A stretch of DNA of 64,000 bases from Micrasema longulum (lineage: Eukaryota; Arthropoda; Insecta; Trichoptera; Brachycentridae), in assembly GCA_022494885.1 (NCBI GenBank), contig JAGVSM010000440.1, positions 1 to 64,000 of the forward strand, written 5' to 3'. The notes beneath the pieces are model-generated. The model made no database searches and was not told the DNA's origin. It saw only the letters and a program-made list of their open reading frames with translations. Positions 42,470 to 52,439 of this stretch are shown piece after piece. The position numbers were made by a program, and so were the translations under genes. Position 1 is the stretch's first letter; each line of letters begins with the position of its first letter.

Positions 42470-42960
42470 TTTTATTCATAAATTTCATAAAAAGTACATG
42501 TTTTTTGTAAAATTTTAAACATATTTACTTTAACACGTATAGTAAATGTTATCACTGTAACTCTCCAAAAAAAGAGACTTACTCTTGTGCTTGGAGAGTG
42601 GCTTGCACTGTTTTAGTTGTTTATTTATAAAAGTTTATATAATTTTAAATACGAGTACATGAAAATAAAAAGAAAAACATAGGATATAAAAGAAAAAACA
42701 ATAATACATTCATACTAATTAAAATTTAATGTTGTTTTTACACGAGTTCAAAAAATTTCTTTAGATTAACTTTAAATTTATTTATTGATATATTATTTTT
42801 AATAGTTTTTAGTTCATTGGGAAGATTATTTTAATTTTTTACACCTTTAAAGACAAAGCTATTTTGACCATGACTTGTATGGAATTTAGATGTTATGTTG
42901 GTATCTGAGTGACGTATTAATTTCAAATTCTTTAATTTTTTTCTTTTTTATATTTTTGTA
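42470..42960 (-). pseudogene. Jockey-like reverse transcriptase tail and 3' UTR (family J6)
   Basis: Minus-strand translation upstream of the UTR gives RHSDTNITSKFHTSHGQNSF, VFKGVKN, a stop, NNLPNELKTIKNN and NKFKVNLKKFFELV, with scattered stops. '.H+T....+S......G..+.N.LP.++K.......FK..LK.+' is a recognisable tail. The 3' UTR holds the stem-loop at 42560-42599 shared with 1559-1598. Confidence 0.6.
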
Positions 42961-43316
42961 TAGTAGAATTTATTTTATAAAGAGTTTCTACTGTATGAAC
43001 CTACATATATACATAATATACCTCGGTCAATAAAAGGAAATGATTACTTCTCGTTATATTTTGTTCTTCCTGAATTCGATAAAAAAAGAATTCAACCAAA
43101 AATGAAAATGTTGATACCATAAATCCTTTTTTGTTCCGCAAACACCTCCCTGCGTATGTATCCGTACGTATGTTATATTATGTAGATACTGGTGTGTATT
43201 ACGTTAAGGCATTGTAGGTTTTCACATAATCCCGTTTGAAAATACAATATACGCAGGGTTTTCAAACGTATAACCCAATAAGATCGGAACTACGTAAACT
43301 GTCGTATTGTTATTAT
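42961..43316. other. AT-rich, unassigned
   Basis: Nothing recognised. Confidence 0.3.
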
Positions 43317-43600
43317 TACAACGGATAACTTATATAGCGCCATTTTAATACCCCAAAAGCGCTTTATAAAGCGATTCTACGAATACTGATTTTAATTTGA
43401 CTTAAAATTTAAGTAAGACTGTTTGTTGGAGAGATTTCTAAGTTTGCTTGTATGCAATACCCTCAAATATTAATTTTTATACTTGGGACCTTTTAATAAG
43501 GGAGAAATTAGTTAGGTATAAAATTATTCTGGAAGTTAAGCAATATGAATTTTCCAGATAGAACGATACATTTTTTCGGGAGAGAAAGAAGCTTGTATCG
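43317..43600 (-). mobile_element. L2-type 3' end
   Basis: GGATAACTTATATAGCGCCA and AAAAGCGCT (43336-43363) form the reverse-oriented terminal stem. The following ~230 bp are presumably its 3' UTR but carry no recognisable codons. Confidence 0.5.
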
Positions 43601-43711
43601 ATTGCCGGCCCTCCAACTATCACGTAGCATCGTTATTCTGTTTGCAAAATAAAAATTCTATTACAAAACCAGAACGAAAGGCAAACCAAACTAACGATAG
43701 ATAAACCACGT

Positions 43712-44486
43712 TAATTAAAACAAACAAACCATCACGCCGTTTCCACGTAGAGGTGGGCAGAGAGGATAGAACGCCATATGACTATCTTTGCATACAGACC
43801 TCGCTTCCTCTACGTTCATACATATTCTCATTGACGCACGCCGATTATTCCTACTTTTGACATGTCCATCTTCAAGTATTTGATGGACTCGATCGTGCCA
43901 TGTCTTTCTCGACCTTTCTCGTTTTCTGCATCCATCAACATTCGCATCGTAGATCCTTTTAGCCGTTCTATCGTTGTCCATTCGCTCTACATGTCCAAAC
44001 CAACGCAGCACACCTTTCTTGATTTTGTTCTAATTTCTGCATATCTCAGCCATACACAGTTTACGGATCTTGACATTTGTGCACCTATCATACATCGTTT
44101 TGCCACACATTCGCCTGAGGGATCGCATTTCGACAGCATTACACCTACTTTCATCATCATTTTTTCAATTCCATACTTCGCTCCAGAACCAGAACTCCGT
44201 TGGCACCAGAACTCCATTGTGAACTGCAAGTTTAGCCTTCTGCGATAAAAAAATGTTTGCTAAAGTAGATTTCAGTGCACCGTTCACCCTGTTCCACTCA
44301 CCCTCTTTTCCACCCCTAGTAAACATACTTCCCAGATACACAAATTCTTCTACCTGATTTAGAATATCTCCGTTCACACTTATCTCACATTTGGTTATAT
44401 TTTCATCACTTTGGATTTATCAACATTCATTAGCAAATCGCTTTTCTTGCATACGTCGTAGACTTTTGTTACCAAGAATTGCAGGT
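43712..44486 (-). pseudogene. RTE-type fragment, C-terminal half
   Basis: Minus-strand frames: GDILNQVEEFVYLGSMFTRG, VNGALKSTLANIFLSQKAKL, AVHNGVLVPT, then KMMMKVGVMLSKCDPSGEC and LRWFGHVERMDNDRTAKRIY, DANVDGCRKRERSRKTWHD, SRNNRRASMRICMN. Several shifts separate them (near 44010, 44215, 44300). The 3' simple tail is GTTTGTTTGTTTT (minus). It continues at 44889-44922 after an insertion. Confidence 0.75.
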
Positions 44487-44888
44487 TTTTTTTAATATTT
44501 TTTTTTATTTAAATCTTAAAGTAGGGCACACATATCATACATATTGTTATGTGTGTTCTAATAATAACATTGCAAATATATTTAATTTATAAATTGTTTA
44601 TCACATATGTCTTGACCATTATTTTAAATTTTGATATATTTTTTTCTTCATAAATATTGTTTTCCATTTCGTAATACTTTTTAATTGCTTTAAATAAAAT
44701 TGAGTTTTGTGACTTTGCCTTTTTCCTAAATGGAAGTCTAATTTTGTTCTTTTCTCTAGTATTGTGATCGTGTTCATGCTGGTTCCGATCAATTTTTTCC
44801 AAAATTCTGTTTTTTTATTAGAGTTTATAATTTTATGAGCAAATATCATTGTATTGTAAAATATTCTTTGTTTATATGTTAATAATTT
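44487..44888 (-). mobile_element. Jockey-like fragment (family J10) inserted within the RTE copy
   Basis: Minus-strand frames: QRIFYNTMIFAHKIINSNKK, TEFWKKLIGTSMN and, in the next frame, HEHDHNTREKNKIRLPFRKK, AKSQNSILFKAIKKYYEMEN, ISKFKIMVKTYVINNL with a stop at 44587. This is a reverse transcriptase tail with its UTR. It splits the RTE sequence: ...ACCAAGAATTGCAGGT on the left and TTGCTGCTAGCAAGAAGCAC on the right are adjacent in the intact copy at 5024-5060. Confidence 0.65.
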
Positions 44889-44922
44889 TTGCTGCTAGCA
44901 AGAAGCACGGCATCATGGTAAA
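44889..44922 (-). mobile_element. RTE continuation beyond the Jockey-like insertion
   Basis: TTGCTGCTAGCAAGAAGCAC and GGCATCATG match 5042-5069 of the longest RTE copy, encoding the ADDAALLASS region in reverse. Confidence 0.6.
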
Positions 44923-45035
44923 GCATGGTAGTGAACCAAGTATATTGAATTTATGACTTATACACACATACATGTGTATTACAAAAAAATAAGTATCCTT
45001 GTAACCACATGACCAGAAATGTGTTGGTTATTATA

Positions 45036-45345
45036 CAGGTTGTTCTTTAAACCCTCTCACGATGTTCAGTATGGGCCAAAAGACATATTAGCATATAAAA
45101 AAAAAACGAATGGTTGTTTACTTCTGCAGGGGAGTAGCGAGGGTAGAGCGGTAGGCGGTGTATCAGACTCCCCCACTCCCCTCCCCGTTTCACCACTGCT
45201 GAAGCAAGCAACCATTTGTTTTTTTTATATTTAAAAAAAATATATATATATTCGTTCAAAAAAAATATTTTAATGTGCCAATATGTCTTCTTGCTCATAC
45301 TGATCATCGTGGTTTCGGAAGTGACAGGGTTTAAATAACACCCTG
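45036..45345. mobile_element. Long-hairpin miniature element (family H), copy 2
   Basis: CAGGTTGTTCTTTAAACCCT at left answers AGGGTTTAAATAACACCCTG at right; flanks are TA on both sides (45034-45035, 45346-45347). The central C-rich/G-rich loop lies in the opposite sense to that of 31053-31427. Confidence 0.7.
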
Positions 45346-45574
45346 TATAAGTAGCTGTTTTGCCTTTAGCGCGGTTTTGGAGGCCCTAAAATGTTTAATA
45401 AACGCTTACTTCACAACGGAAAACATACAATATCCGTATTTATTGTGGCGAAGGTAATCCAATTATCACCCTAGTTTAAGGAAACCCTAGTAAAGTAATT
45501 GTTAATCACATTACCCTATCCATAGTTTTAAAGATATTCTTTAATAATATAAATAAATAGAGAATTATGTATTT

Positions 45575-46205
45575 AAATTCATTTCAACAGAGGGAATTTT
45601 TTTTTTTTTTTTGAGAAGGGAATATGGAAGTCTAGGCATTTACAGGGCTTATGACCTGTCATTGGCTGGTTTAAGTGGCCACTTTACACACTGTGTAACA
45701 TTCACCATTCTGCCCATGTTTCCTCAAAAAATTTTCCCTCTGTTGAAATGAATTTAAATACGAACAACTCCCTAGGGAGGAAATCCAGCCAGTCTACAAG
45801 CATTTGGACATAATCAAACATTGTTGAATTACTACCTGGTAAAAGAAGAAGTATAAAAATTGAAAAATTGTTTTCAGGCGTTGCCTAGTAGGTGATTTGG
45901 TTCGGCCGGATGAATCTCACCCACATGATAAAGGTTTCAGCTCTTTTACTTCACAAAAGTTAACAGATGGAAGAGTTGAGGAAATGTGGATGTTCAAACA
46001 TGGGCAGAATGGTGAATGTTACACAGTGTGTAAAGTGGCCACTTAAACCAGCCAATGACAGGTCATAAGCCCTGTAAATGCCTAGACTTCCATATTCCCT
46101 TCTCAAAAACTTTTCCCTCTGTTGAAATGAATTTAAATACGAACAACTCCCTAGGGAGGAAATCCAGCCAGTCTACAAGCATTTGGACATAATCAAACAT
46201 TGTAG
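45575..46205. repeat. Repeat family C, complex locus with inverted and direct units
   Basis: 45575-45725 is in reverse sense (GGAATATGGAAGTCTAGGCA, GGTTTAAGTGGCCACTTTAC). At 45731-45831 a forward distal unit follows, then the full forward unit 45832-46205 with its own distal ~100 bp. The distal 100 bp occur twice, almost identical, at 45740-45831 and 46111-46202 (CTCTGTTGAAATGAATTTAA, GGAGGAAATCCAGCCAGTC). The core includes GGCGTTGCCTAGTAGGTGAT and TGGTTCGGCCGGATGAATC. Confidence 0.7.
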
Positions 46206-46507
46206 AGAATTATGTAATTATACATTCTTAATAGACTGTGCTAAAATTCTCAGCTAAGTCGTGGAACATTAAGCAAAAGACGAGTATCACACAATAATAC
46301 ATCGTCGCCGCTCAGGCATAAGTCACTTAGCCAAAAAACACAATTTTGAGAAATCGTAATTCGGAAGAACTAGGAAAAATCAAATTTTTGCGTTATGGAA
46401 TTTTTATGTACACAACACAATTTCTTTGTGTCTTTTTTATAAATTCCATTGGTAACTTTGTTTAAGATACATTTTCATATATCTGAAAGGTTTTTAATAA
46501 TTATAAT
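46206..46507. other. Unassigned
   Basis: Nothing recognised. Confidence 0.3.
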
Positions 46508-46770
46508 TATGGATAACTTATATAGCGCCATTTTCGTAATAAAATACCTCAAGGGCGCTTTACATGGTGATTCTATTGTTAAGTTATTTTAAATGAAGCT
46601 TTTAAATTTGTAATTTAATTAAAATAATTTATTTTGTTGTCAAGTGCTACGGATTTATTCATGCCATAGGGGCTGCGACCGCAAATGCGCGTTCACCAAA
46701 TTTAGTGCGCTGTTTGTGTGATTACGTGGCTAATATTAGGTTAAGTGACTGCAGCTTGGTTATAATTTGG
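46508..46770 (-). pseudogene. L2-type end, same family as 23717-24640
   Basis: Reverse complement of the 3' UTR of the long L2 copy: terminal stem at 46524-46559, TTTAAATTTGTAATTTAATT, ACAAAATAAATT-type run, and then codons for ALSAPKFGERAFAVAAPMA-type residues near 46740-46660, read with shifts. Confidence 0.65.
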
Positions 46771-46887
46771 ACAATGCAACCCAAAAGAGTTAGTGACAGA
46801 AAGGAAATATTACAAATAATTATTCAATTTTAGGGTTAAAAATATATTTCATAAAAAAATAGATATTTTTTGAGAATATAATATTTT

Positions 46888-46940
46888 GAGTTTGTCCAAA
46901 TTGTCGAATTATTTCATATAGCACTATAGGCAACGCCTAT
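46888..46940 (-). repeat. Repeat family C scrap
   Basis: TTTTGAGTTTGTCCAAATTG and AGGCAACGCCTA fit the two ends of family C with the middle lost. Confidence 0.4.
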
Positions 46941-47458
46941 ATATAGCTTGATTAAAATAACAGCTGCTAGAATGATGGAAATTACTGATCACTGACCATG
47001 TACCGATCAAATCGGTTTTATCAGTTTTTCCATGCAAACATGAAACCTTGTTTCCGAAAATTGATATAAAAACGCAAAAACAAGCCTATTATAGTGTGTT
47101 TACGACAAATTCACCAAGAAATAAGACATTTGTACTTTTTTCATGAACATCCAATGAATTTTTTTTTATTCGATCAATTTACATTGATCAATTTGTCCCA
47201 TCTCTAACGTTTTTGCACGCAAAATGATGTAACCTTGTAAGAACGTCGTTAATAATTAGGTTTATTTTAGTTTTAAAGCTGATTTTATACATTTATGTTG
47301 ATTTATATGTCAAGCATTGTATTAAATAATAAATTAACATGCCAGATACGAATGATTTTTCGTGTGTCAATATAAATCACTCCTTTAGACGTCACTACAA
47401 AGTTATGTCGTCACTATTGCTGACAACTGCCATTCTAATCCAGATAAATTTTAAGGAC
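46941..47458 (-). mobile_element. TA-flanked miniature element, copy 2 (reverse)
   Basis: Reverse complement of 57872-58390 throughout: TAGCTTGATTAAAATAACAG at left and GACAACTGCCATTCTAATCC then TTTTAAGGAC at right. Confidence 0.65.
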
Positions 47459-47487
47459 TATTGTATATAAAAGTATGGCGTTGAGTT

Positions 47488-47880
47488 TGTTTGTAATGTG
47501 ATAATCCACACTCCTAGGGGGTGTAATCCAGTATTTTGTCTGCAAACATTTGGACAAACTCAAAATATTGTAATAAAACCAACTGGTCCAAGAAAAAGAT
47601 TAAAAATTGTAAAATTGTTTTCGGGCGTTGCCTAGTATGTGAAATAAATCGATCAAATGAATATCTTCACAACAATGAAGGTTTCAGCTCTTTAACTTCA
47701 CTAAAATCAACAGATGGAAGAATTGAAGAAGGATGGATGTTCAAACATGCGCAAAATGGTGAATGTTACACAGTGTTTAAAGTGTGGCCACTTAAACTAG
47801 CCAATGATAGGTCATAAGCACTGTAAATGCCTAGACTTCCATATTCCCTTCTCTGAAATGTTTTCCATACCCGTTGTAAT
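47488..47880 (+). repeat. Repeat family C copy
   Basis: Shows TTTCGGGCGTTGCCTAGTAT, AACAGATGGAAGAATTGAAG, GTGTGGCCACTTAAACTAGC and CTTCCATATTCCCTTCTCTG in family order. Confidence 0.65.
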
Positions 47881-48336
47881 TTTTTAATATGTTTTTTGTT
47901 TTATGTTTTATTATACTAATACCTTAACCCAAGCAAAATATTGTTTTTAGAAAGAAAACTGTCTTAAAAATTATACAAATCTACATGAACGGTCAATAAA
48001 TTATATCTGCCTACAGTGATGTATGCTTGTTTAGATTTTATTAAAATCTAAAAGAGCGCTGTTATAAATAGATACTCTTGTTTGAAACTATACTAAGCTT
48101 CCAACAAGTTCTTCACGTTTTACAAAAGGTATTATGATGCATTGTTCTGGATTACAATGATGAATACGGTGCGGATTTTCAACATTTATGTATAGAAGAA
48201 ATGCAAAAATCAACTCTGGCCATTTTTACTGTGCTTCATTTGACCAAATTCTACCCTACGAAACATTTATACACTATGTTCCTTCTAACCCGATGTTACC
48301 ATATTTATTTATCTTTTATGTTTCTTTTTATTTCAG
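47881..48336. other. Possible intron upstream of the candidate exon
   Basis: AT-rich with no element signature; ends in a T-rich tract and TTTCAG at 48331-48336. Confidence 0.35.
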
Positions 48337-48432
48337 ATGTACGACTGCAAGCCTTCCGACCGCGCCCTGCCGGAGGTGGCAGAACTCTTGCGGGAGATCA
48401 AGGAAGGCGAGGAGGCGTTGAAAAAGAATTAG
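48337..48432 (+). CDS. Candidate host terminal exon, product unknown
   Basis: A strong 3' splice site (TTTATGTTTCTTTTTATTTCAG region, AG at 48335-48336) precedes 31 sense codons and a TAG stop (48430-48432): MYDCKPSDRALPEVAELL and REIKEGEEALKKN. Codon third positions are G/C-rich (TAC, GAC, TGC, CTG, GAG, GTG), unlike the AT-rich decayed elements around it. The charged, amphipathic C-terminal helix ending in KKN looks genuine. A polyadenylation signal AATAAA follows at 48597-48602. The first codon here is unlikely to be the start. No upstream exon was located, and the protein family is not recognised. Confidence 0.5.
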   Translation: MYDCKPSDRALPEVAELLREIKEGEEALKKN

Positions 48433-48625
48433 GCGCGGATAGGGCATCTTGAAGATATTAGGGGCATCTCGGCATACACGCAGCAGCACACTTAGACAGT
48501 TATAAAAATGCATAAAGCATATACAATTCGCGAGCGCACTTGCAAATGTAGAGCATGGCTAGTCAAACTTTTGTGCTTAATTTACTGATTTTGCTGAATA
48601 AATAAATTACTAGCTAAAATACCGA
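48433..48625 (+). other. Probable 3' UTR of the candidate gene
   Basis: Follows the TAG; moderately GC-rich at first (GGCGCGGATAGGGC), no element signature, and AATAAATAAATTAC at 48597-48610. Confidence 0.4.
48597..48602 (+). promoter_or_regulatory. Polyadenylation signal AATAAA
   Basis: Canonical hexamer 165 bases after the stop of the candidate exon. Confidence 0.4.
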
Positions 48626-48689
48626 ATTAAAGGTACATGGTTTTTCTAAAAAACTAGTTTTATTTTATGGTTTATTTATTTAACGCAGC

Positions 48690-48972
48690 AAACTCCGGTG
48701 CAAACGGTCATCAAGCGGAGGCAAGACGGTTGGCTGGGCCGTATATGTACTGCGGATGCCTCCCGAGAGCCTTAACAACGCTTGCCTACTTTACAAGGCA
48801 TAAGCTTCTCGATGTCCTGGACGTCCGCTGCGGACTGTTCGTCGGCAGATTAAGTCAGAACTACGGGACGCGAACCTGACTTGGGAGGACGCACAGGAGC
48901 TGGCAGCCGATAGAGACGCATGGAAGATCTTTGTGAACGCTATATGCTCTAACATGGAATGATGATGATATT
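48690..48972 (+). pseudogene. RTE-type C-terminus with (TGA)n tail (fourth family)
   Basis: The end reads IKSELRDANLTWEDAQELAA and DRDAWKIFVNAICSNME, stop TGA at about 48960, then GATGATGATA. 'W..A...A.DR..W+..V..+C' is the usual RTE tail. Upstream, RMPPESL-like and RRQDGWLGR segments near 48710-48780 are shifted in frame. Confidence 0.65.
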
Positions 48973-49029
48973 GTATATTTTGCTAAAAAGATAAGTACTG
49001 AGTTTTGAAAACAGGTGTTTAATTAGAAC

Positions 49030-49105
49030 AGATAGGAGCAAGATTACAGCAAGTCTTGCGGCTACAAAACGCATGGACGGTAAGTAATCTAGCCCCATTT
49101 AATCC
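49030..49105 (-). mobile_element. L2-type 3' UTR unit
   Basis: Reverse complement carries GATTACTTACCGTCCATGCG and GTCTTGCTGTAATCTTGCTC, the tandem unit of 39303-39650. Confidence 0.5.
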
Positions 49106-49108
49106 CAA

Positions 49109-49320
49109 AAACGAACTTCTTTGAACGACGTCACTGGTTCATATGAATCTACATATGATAAGAGAGTTATTGAATATTTCCAATTTGCTTGCCGTAAATA
49201 GACCAATGGGCAGAGATGATCGAGAATAAGCGGAAGAGAACCTCTGACGTCACACGCGGAGATATTTCAGAAATGTAAGCCTTTGAAAAAAATGTTGCGC
49301 TGATAATACGATATTTAAAA
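49109..49320 (-). repeat. Repeat family A, copy 3
   Basis: Reverse complement matches 1-215, including the CGTGTGACGTCAGAGGTTCT and CTCTTATCATATG blocks. Ends near ATACGATATTTAAAACA, suggesting that the family's start lies just left of the window. Confidence 0.65.
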
Positions 49321-49329
49321 CATATTACA

Positions 49330-49450
49330 ATAGAGATGAAGAACATTTAAGAGAAGGTAATATAGAAGTCTAGGCAACTACGGGACTTATAACCTATCAT
49401 TGGCTGGTTTAAGTGACCACTTTACACACTGTGTAACATTCACCATTCGA
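49330..49450 (-). repeat. Repeat family C fragment
   Basis: GAAGAACATTTAAGAGAAGG, GTGACCACTTTACACACTG and GTGTAACATTCACCATTCG in reverse sense. Confidence 0.6.
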
Positions 49451-49909
49451 TTCCATTTAGAACCATAAGTCCTTTAGAACGTAGAGCAGACACTCAATTT
49501 AAGTCATTTATTTTAGAAGTGTCTGTTATTTTTATTGTAAACATAAAAATAAAAATATATACTACGTCCTAAAGTCAGACCTGGTTATTACAAGTCAAGA
49601 TATTTATTTACCGTCTAGGGGCCGGTTGCACCTTGCAGCCCAAAAAATTAAGTCTAAGTTAAATAATAGAGAAATATCTTTTTTTTTAAACAATGTTTAA
49701 TTAATAAGGGTCAATGAAATACTGTAGAGTAAAAAATATTTTTTACTACTTATTAGAAGCGTAAAATATATTTTTGCATTTATAATATTAAATTCCCACG
49801 AAAACGGTCTATTGCATTGGCCACGCTCCTAATACGTCACAACTGGTAAATTTTGAACTCTGTGACCGTTTAAATTAAAATAGAACATCTTCACGAATCT
49901 TGACGTCAT
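49451..49909. other. Unassigned, with a common-looking repeat end
   Basis: GGGGCCGGTTGCACCTTGCAG at 49618-49638 has the look of the terminus of a widespread insect DNA element, but no matching inverted end was found nearby. Otherwise AT-rich. Confidence 0.3.
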
Positions 49910-50390
49910 AATTATTAAGGCCTAAAATGCCGCGTTTTTGTAGTGACATATTTTTCAATCATTTCTTTTTTGAAGTTATGTATGAAAACATTTCTCCGCA
50001 AAATCCATATCGAATTTGAAAATACAATCAATTTTTCTAAATCCATTTCATAAATGGAGTCAATAAACATACGTTGCTTTGAAACCGGTCGGTAGAAAAA
50101 AAAGTGATAGCTGCAAAACTGCCGATATGTACATAAAAATAGATCCATATTATCAACCAGCAACCGAATTGCGCTATCAATGGGTGAATTCTGACTTGCA
50201 TTGGTGTGCGTGCTTTTGGGTGTGTAAAGCAGTGCATGAGATCTCGCTTTAGCATAATTATTAGGAACATACAAACTGATCGCTTTCAATATATTTGGAT
50301 TATAGATACTTCCAGAAATAAGCTTATATTGATTTGAAGACGAGATTCGAGGGTGTTGTAATCCAGCGCCCCTGTTAGAAATAATGATAG
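49910..50390 (-). pseudogene. Jockey-like reverse transcriptase tail (family J3), copy 2
   Basis: Minus-strand frame: MKAISLYVPNNYAKARSHAL, LYTPKSTHTNASQNSPIDSA, MDLFLCTYRQFCSY, then LRRNVFIHNFKKEMIEKY and a stop near 49918. Upstream to about 50380 the ITTPSNLVFK-type start is shared with 41515-41885. Confidence 0.7.
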
Positions 50391-50454
50391 ATACAAGAAT
50401 GAATAAATATTATTTTCTTAAAATATAAGTATCGCAAAAAAAGCTTTTTTTAAT

Positions 50455-50570
50455 ATTTTTTATTTATAAATCATAAAACACAAAGTATTCTACAAGTATA
50501 ATACGTTGAACTACATTCCCAGGAGTTACAACAACTCAAATCGGGACATAAATAATATTAACATTTAGAA
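50455..50570 (-). mobile_element. Jockey-like J7 3' UTR end
   Basis: Minus strand: TGTCCCGATTTGAGTTGTTG, TAACTCCTGGGAATGTAGTT and a TTATAAATAAAAAATATT tail. Compare 25670-25750. Confidence 0.55.
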
Positions 50571-50639
50571 AATAACACATATTGAGAACAACAAAGCAAG
50601 TTTAGCACCTTTATAACTAAATATAGCATAATATTTATT

Positions 50640-51290
50640 TATTTTATTCGGGAAATTAACAGTTCTATATATATATTTATAGTAAACAGATATAGTGTAT
50701 AAACTCAGAACGAAAAACAGATTTCCACAAAGTATACGAAGTTAGTACAGAAAATATAATACATATCAAATAAATACATATAAGTTTATGCATATAAAAA
50801 TGTTATTTTCGTGTACTCGTAAATATTTTTCAATAATCAAAGATTTTTTAAATATACTTTTTAAAAAACAGTAAGTTACTGTAAATTGGGCGGGATTAGG
50901 ACAAGAATGCTTGAAGAGAGGATAAGGAGGGGAAAGGAGATGTACATATTTATTATTATAATGTCTACCAAGTTACATAATGCATTGTTAGTGTAAATTT
51001 TAAATCTGACCGAGTGATGTTTGTGTAATCTATATCTTTAAATTTTGTATTGTACACTGAAAAAGTCCTACGAAAAAAAGCATTTTTAACATACGATGTT
51101 TTACTTATTGGTTCATGAAACAGGTGGTGTCTACAAATCCTGGCTGGCACGTGTATTGTTATTAAACTAAGTAGTTATGTAAAGTCAACTATTCCTGTCA
51201 TAATTTTGTAAAGCAGTAGTTGGTCCGCACAAACTCTGCGGTATTGTAGAGAAGTGATTCCATGGAAAGTGGAGGCAGTGAGAGTTGATA
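50640..51290 (-). pseudogene. Jockey-like reverse transcriptase tail and 3' UTR (family J5), sister copy
   Basis: Minus-strand: MPARICRHHLFHEPISKTSY, VKNAFFRRTFSVYNTKFKDI, DYTNITRSDLKFTLTMHYVT with a stop at 50965, upstream TASTFHGITSLQYRRVCADQ-type codons to 51285 with shifts near 51125 and 51185. UTR collinear with 37106-37430. Confidence 0.75.
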
Positions 51291-51374
51291 TATATATATA
51301 CGCCAAAAACCTTTTCTTACACAAGCAGAATAAATATATAAAAAAAGAGCGCTTTTAAGAATAAAAAAAAGTAG

Positions 51375-51644
51375 TGAATCTACTAAGGAAGATAAGGTCA
51401 TTAACATCACATGGCATGCAGATGATGCTGCCATAGTGATGATGAGAATATATCCATCTCAGTTAGTAAACATCTGGATGCCTAAGAAAGGTCGTATAGT
51501 ACAATGAACACATGATTATTGGAAACATAATTCGGATATACAAAACGTGTGTCAGACCAAATCATGGTGTACACAACAGAGGCGAGGATAGATAAAGAGA
51601 AAATAAAAAATACAAAAAACCAAGTAGAAAAACAAAGTAACTAA
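51375..51644 (+). pseudogene. RTE-type palm scrap
   Basis: Plus strand: DKVINITWHADDAAIVMM near 51392-51445, where HADD replaces the usual YADD, and after a gap NIIRIYKTCVRPNHGVHNRG-type residues near 51520-51590 with shifts. Motif order fits an RTE palm and thumb, heavily decayed. Confidence 0.4.
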
Positions 51645-51965
51645 CTAACTAACCATCACGCCATTTCCCCAGAGGGGTAGGCAGAGAGGATAGAACGCCA
51701 CACCACTCTGTCCTGGCACACTTCCTTTGCTTCCTTCACATTCATACATCTTCTCATGCACGCACGTCGATTATTCCGACTTTCAAGAATTTGTTGTACT
51801 TGATCATGCCATGTCTTTCTCGGCCTTCCTCGACTTCTACAACCAGACACATTCGCATCATAAATATTTTTAGCCGTTCTTTCATCATTCATTCGCTCCA
51901 CATGACCGAACCATCGCAAAAGACCTTTCTTAATTTTGTCGATAATGCTTAACTCAGCCTTTACA
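51645..51965 (-). pseudogene. RTE-type fragment, C-terminus with (GTTA)n tail
   Basis: Minus strand: AELSIIDKIKKGLLRWFGHV, ERMNDERTAKNIYDANVSGC, RSRGRPRKTWHDQVQQ, SRNNRRACMRRCMNVKEAKE, VWRSILSAYPSGEMA and stop at 51656. The minus-sense simple tail is GTTAGTTAGTTAC. The upstream part of the open frame (to 52072) is not RTE. Confidence 0.8.
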
Positions 51966-52439
51966 TTACAGCAATTACATTTGTAAAAGCCCATATGGCG
52001 TATAGATAAATAAAGCGGTGTTTTTACCGACACTTGTCCATTATAATACAGTCCGAGTGTAGTCGCACTCACGGTCGATACGCATAATCGATAAAAGCCA
52101 ATAAAACTGCCGATGATTAACGCGCAAACTAATATTTAACATTTCCTGGCATCAGTCCATAGAGACGATCAAAAATAAATTATTCCCGGAGATTCCCCGA
52201 ATAGAAAAACCAACTTCCGATAGTTACATTCCGCGCAAACTTCAACCGGGAATTGGACAAGGGGAGTTATGGGAATCAATTCGAGGATTAGAGTTAATCC
52301 GCCGTTGAAATAAAAAAACAAACAACCGTTCGTCTTGCACACAACAAATAGTAAAATAATTATTTATTAATTTATTTAAACACTTTATATACATTTATTT
52401 ACTTATTCATATTTTACTTACTAACTATAAACAATAATA
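51966..52439. other. Unassigned
   Basis: A moderately GC-balanced stretch (52130-52310, CCGGGAATTGGACAAGGGG) without a recognised frame. Could be unique sequence. Confidence 0.3.

Noticed and set aside
45455..45490. A further Harbinger-type end (TTTAAGGAAACCCTAGTAAAG)
   Set aside because: Only about 12 bases agree with the TIR and no partner end or target duplication was found.
51966..52072. Upstream part of the minus-strand frame at 51656-52072
   Set aside because: Residues before AELSIIDKIKKG have no RTE character; the frame is merely open.
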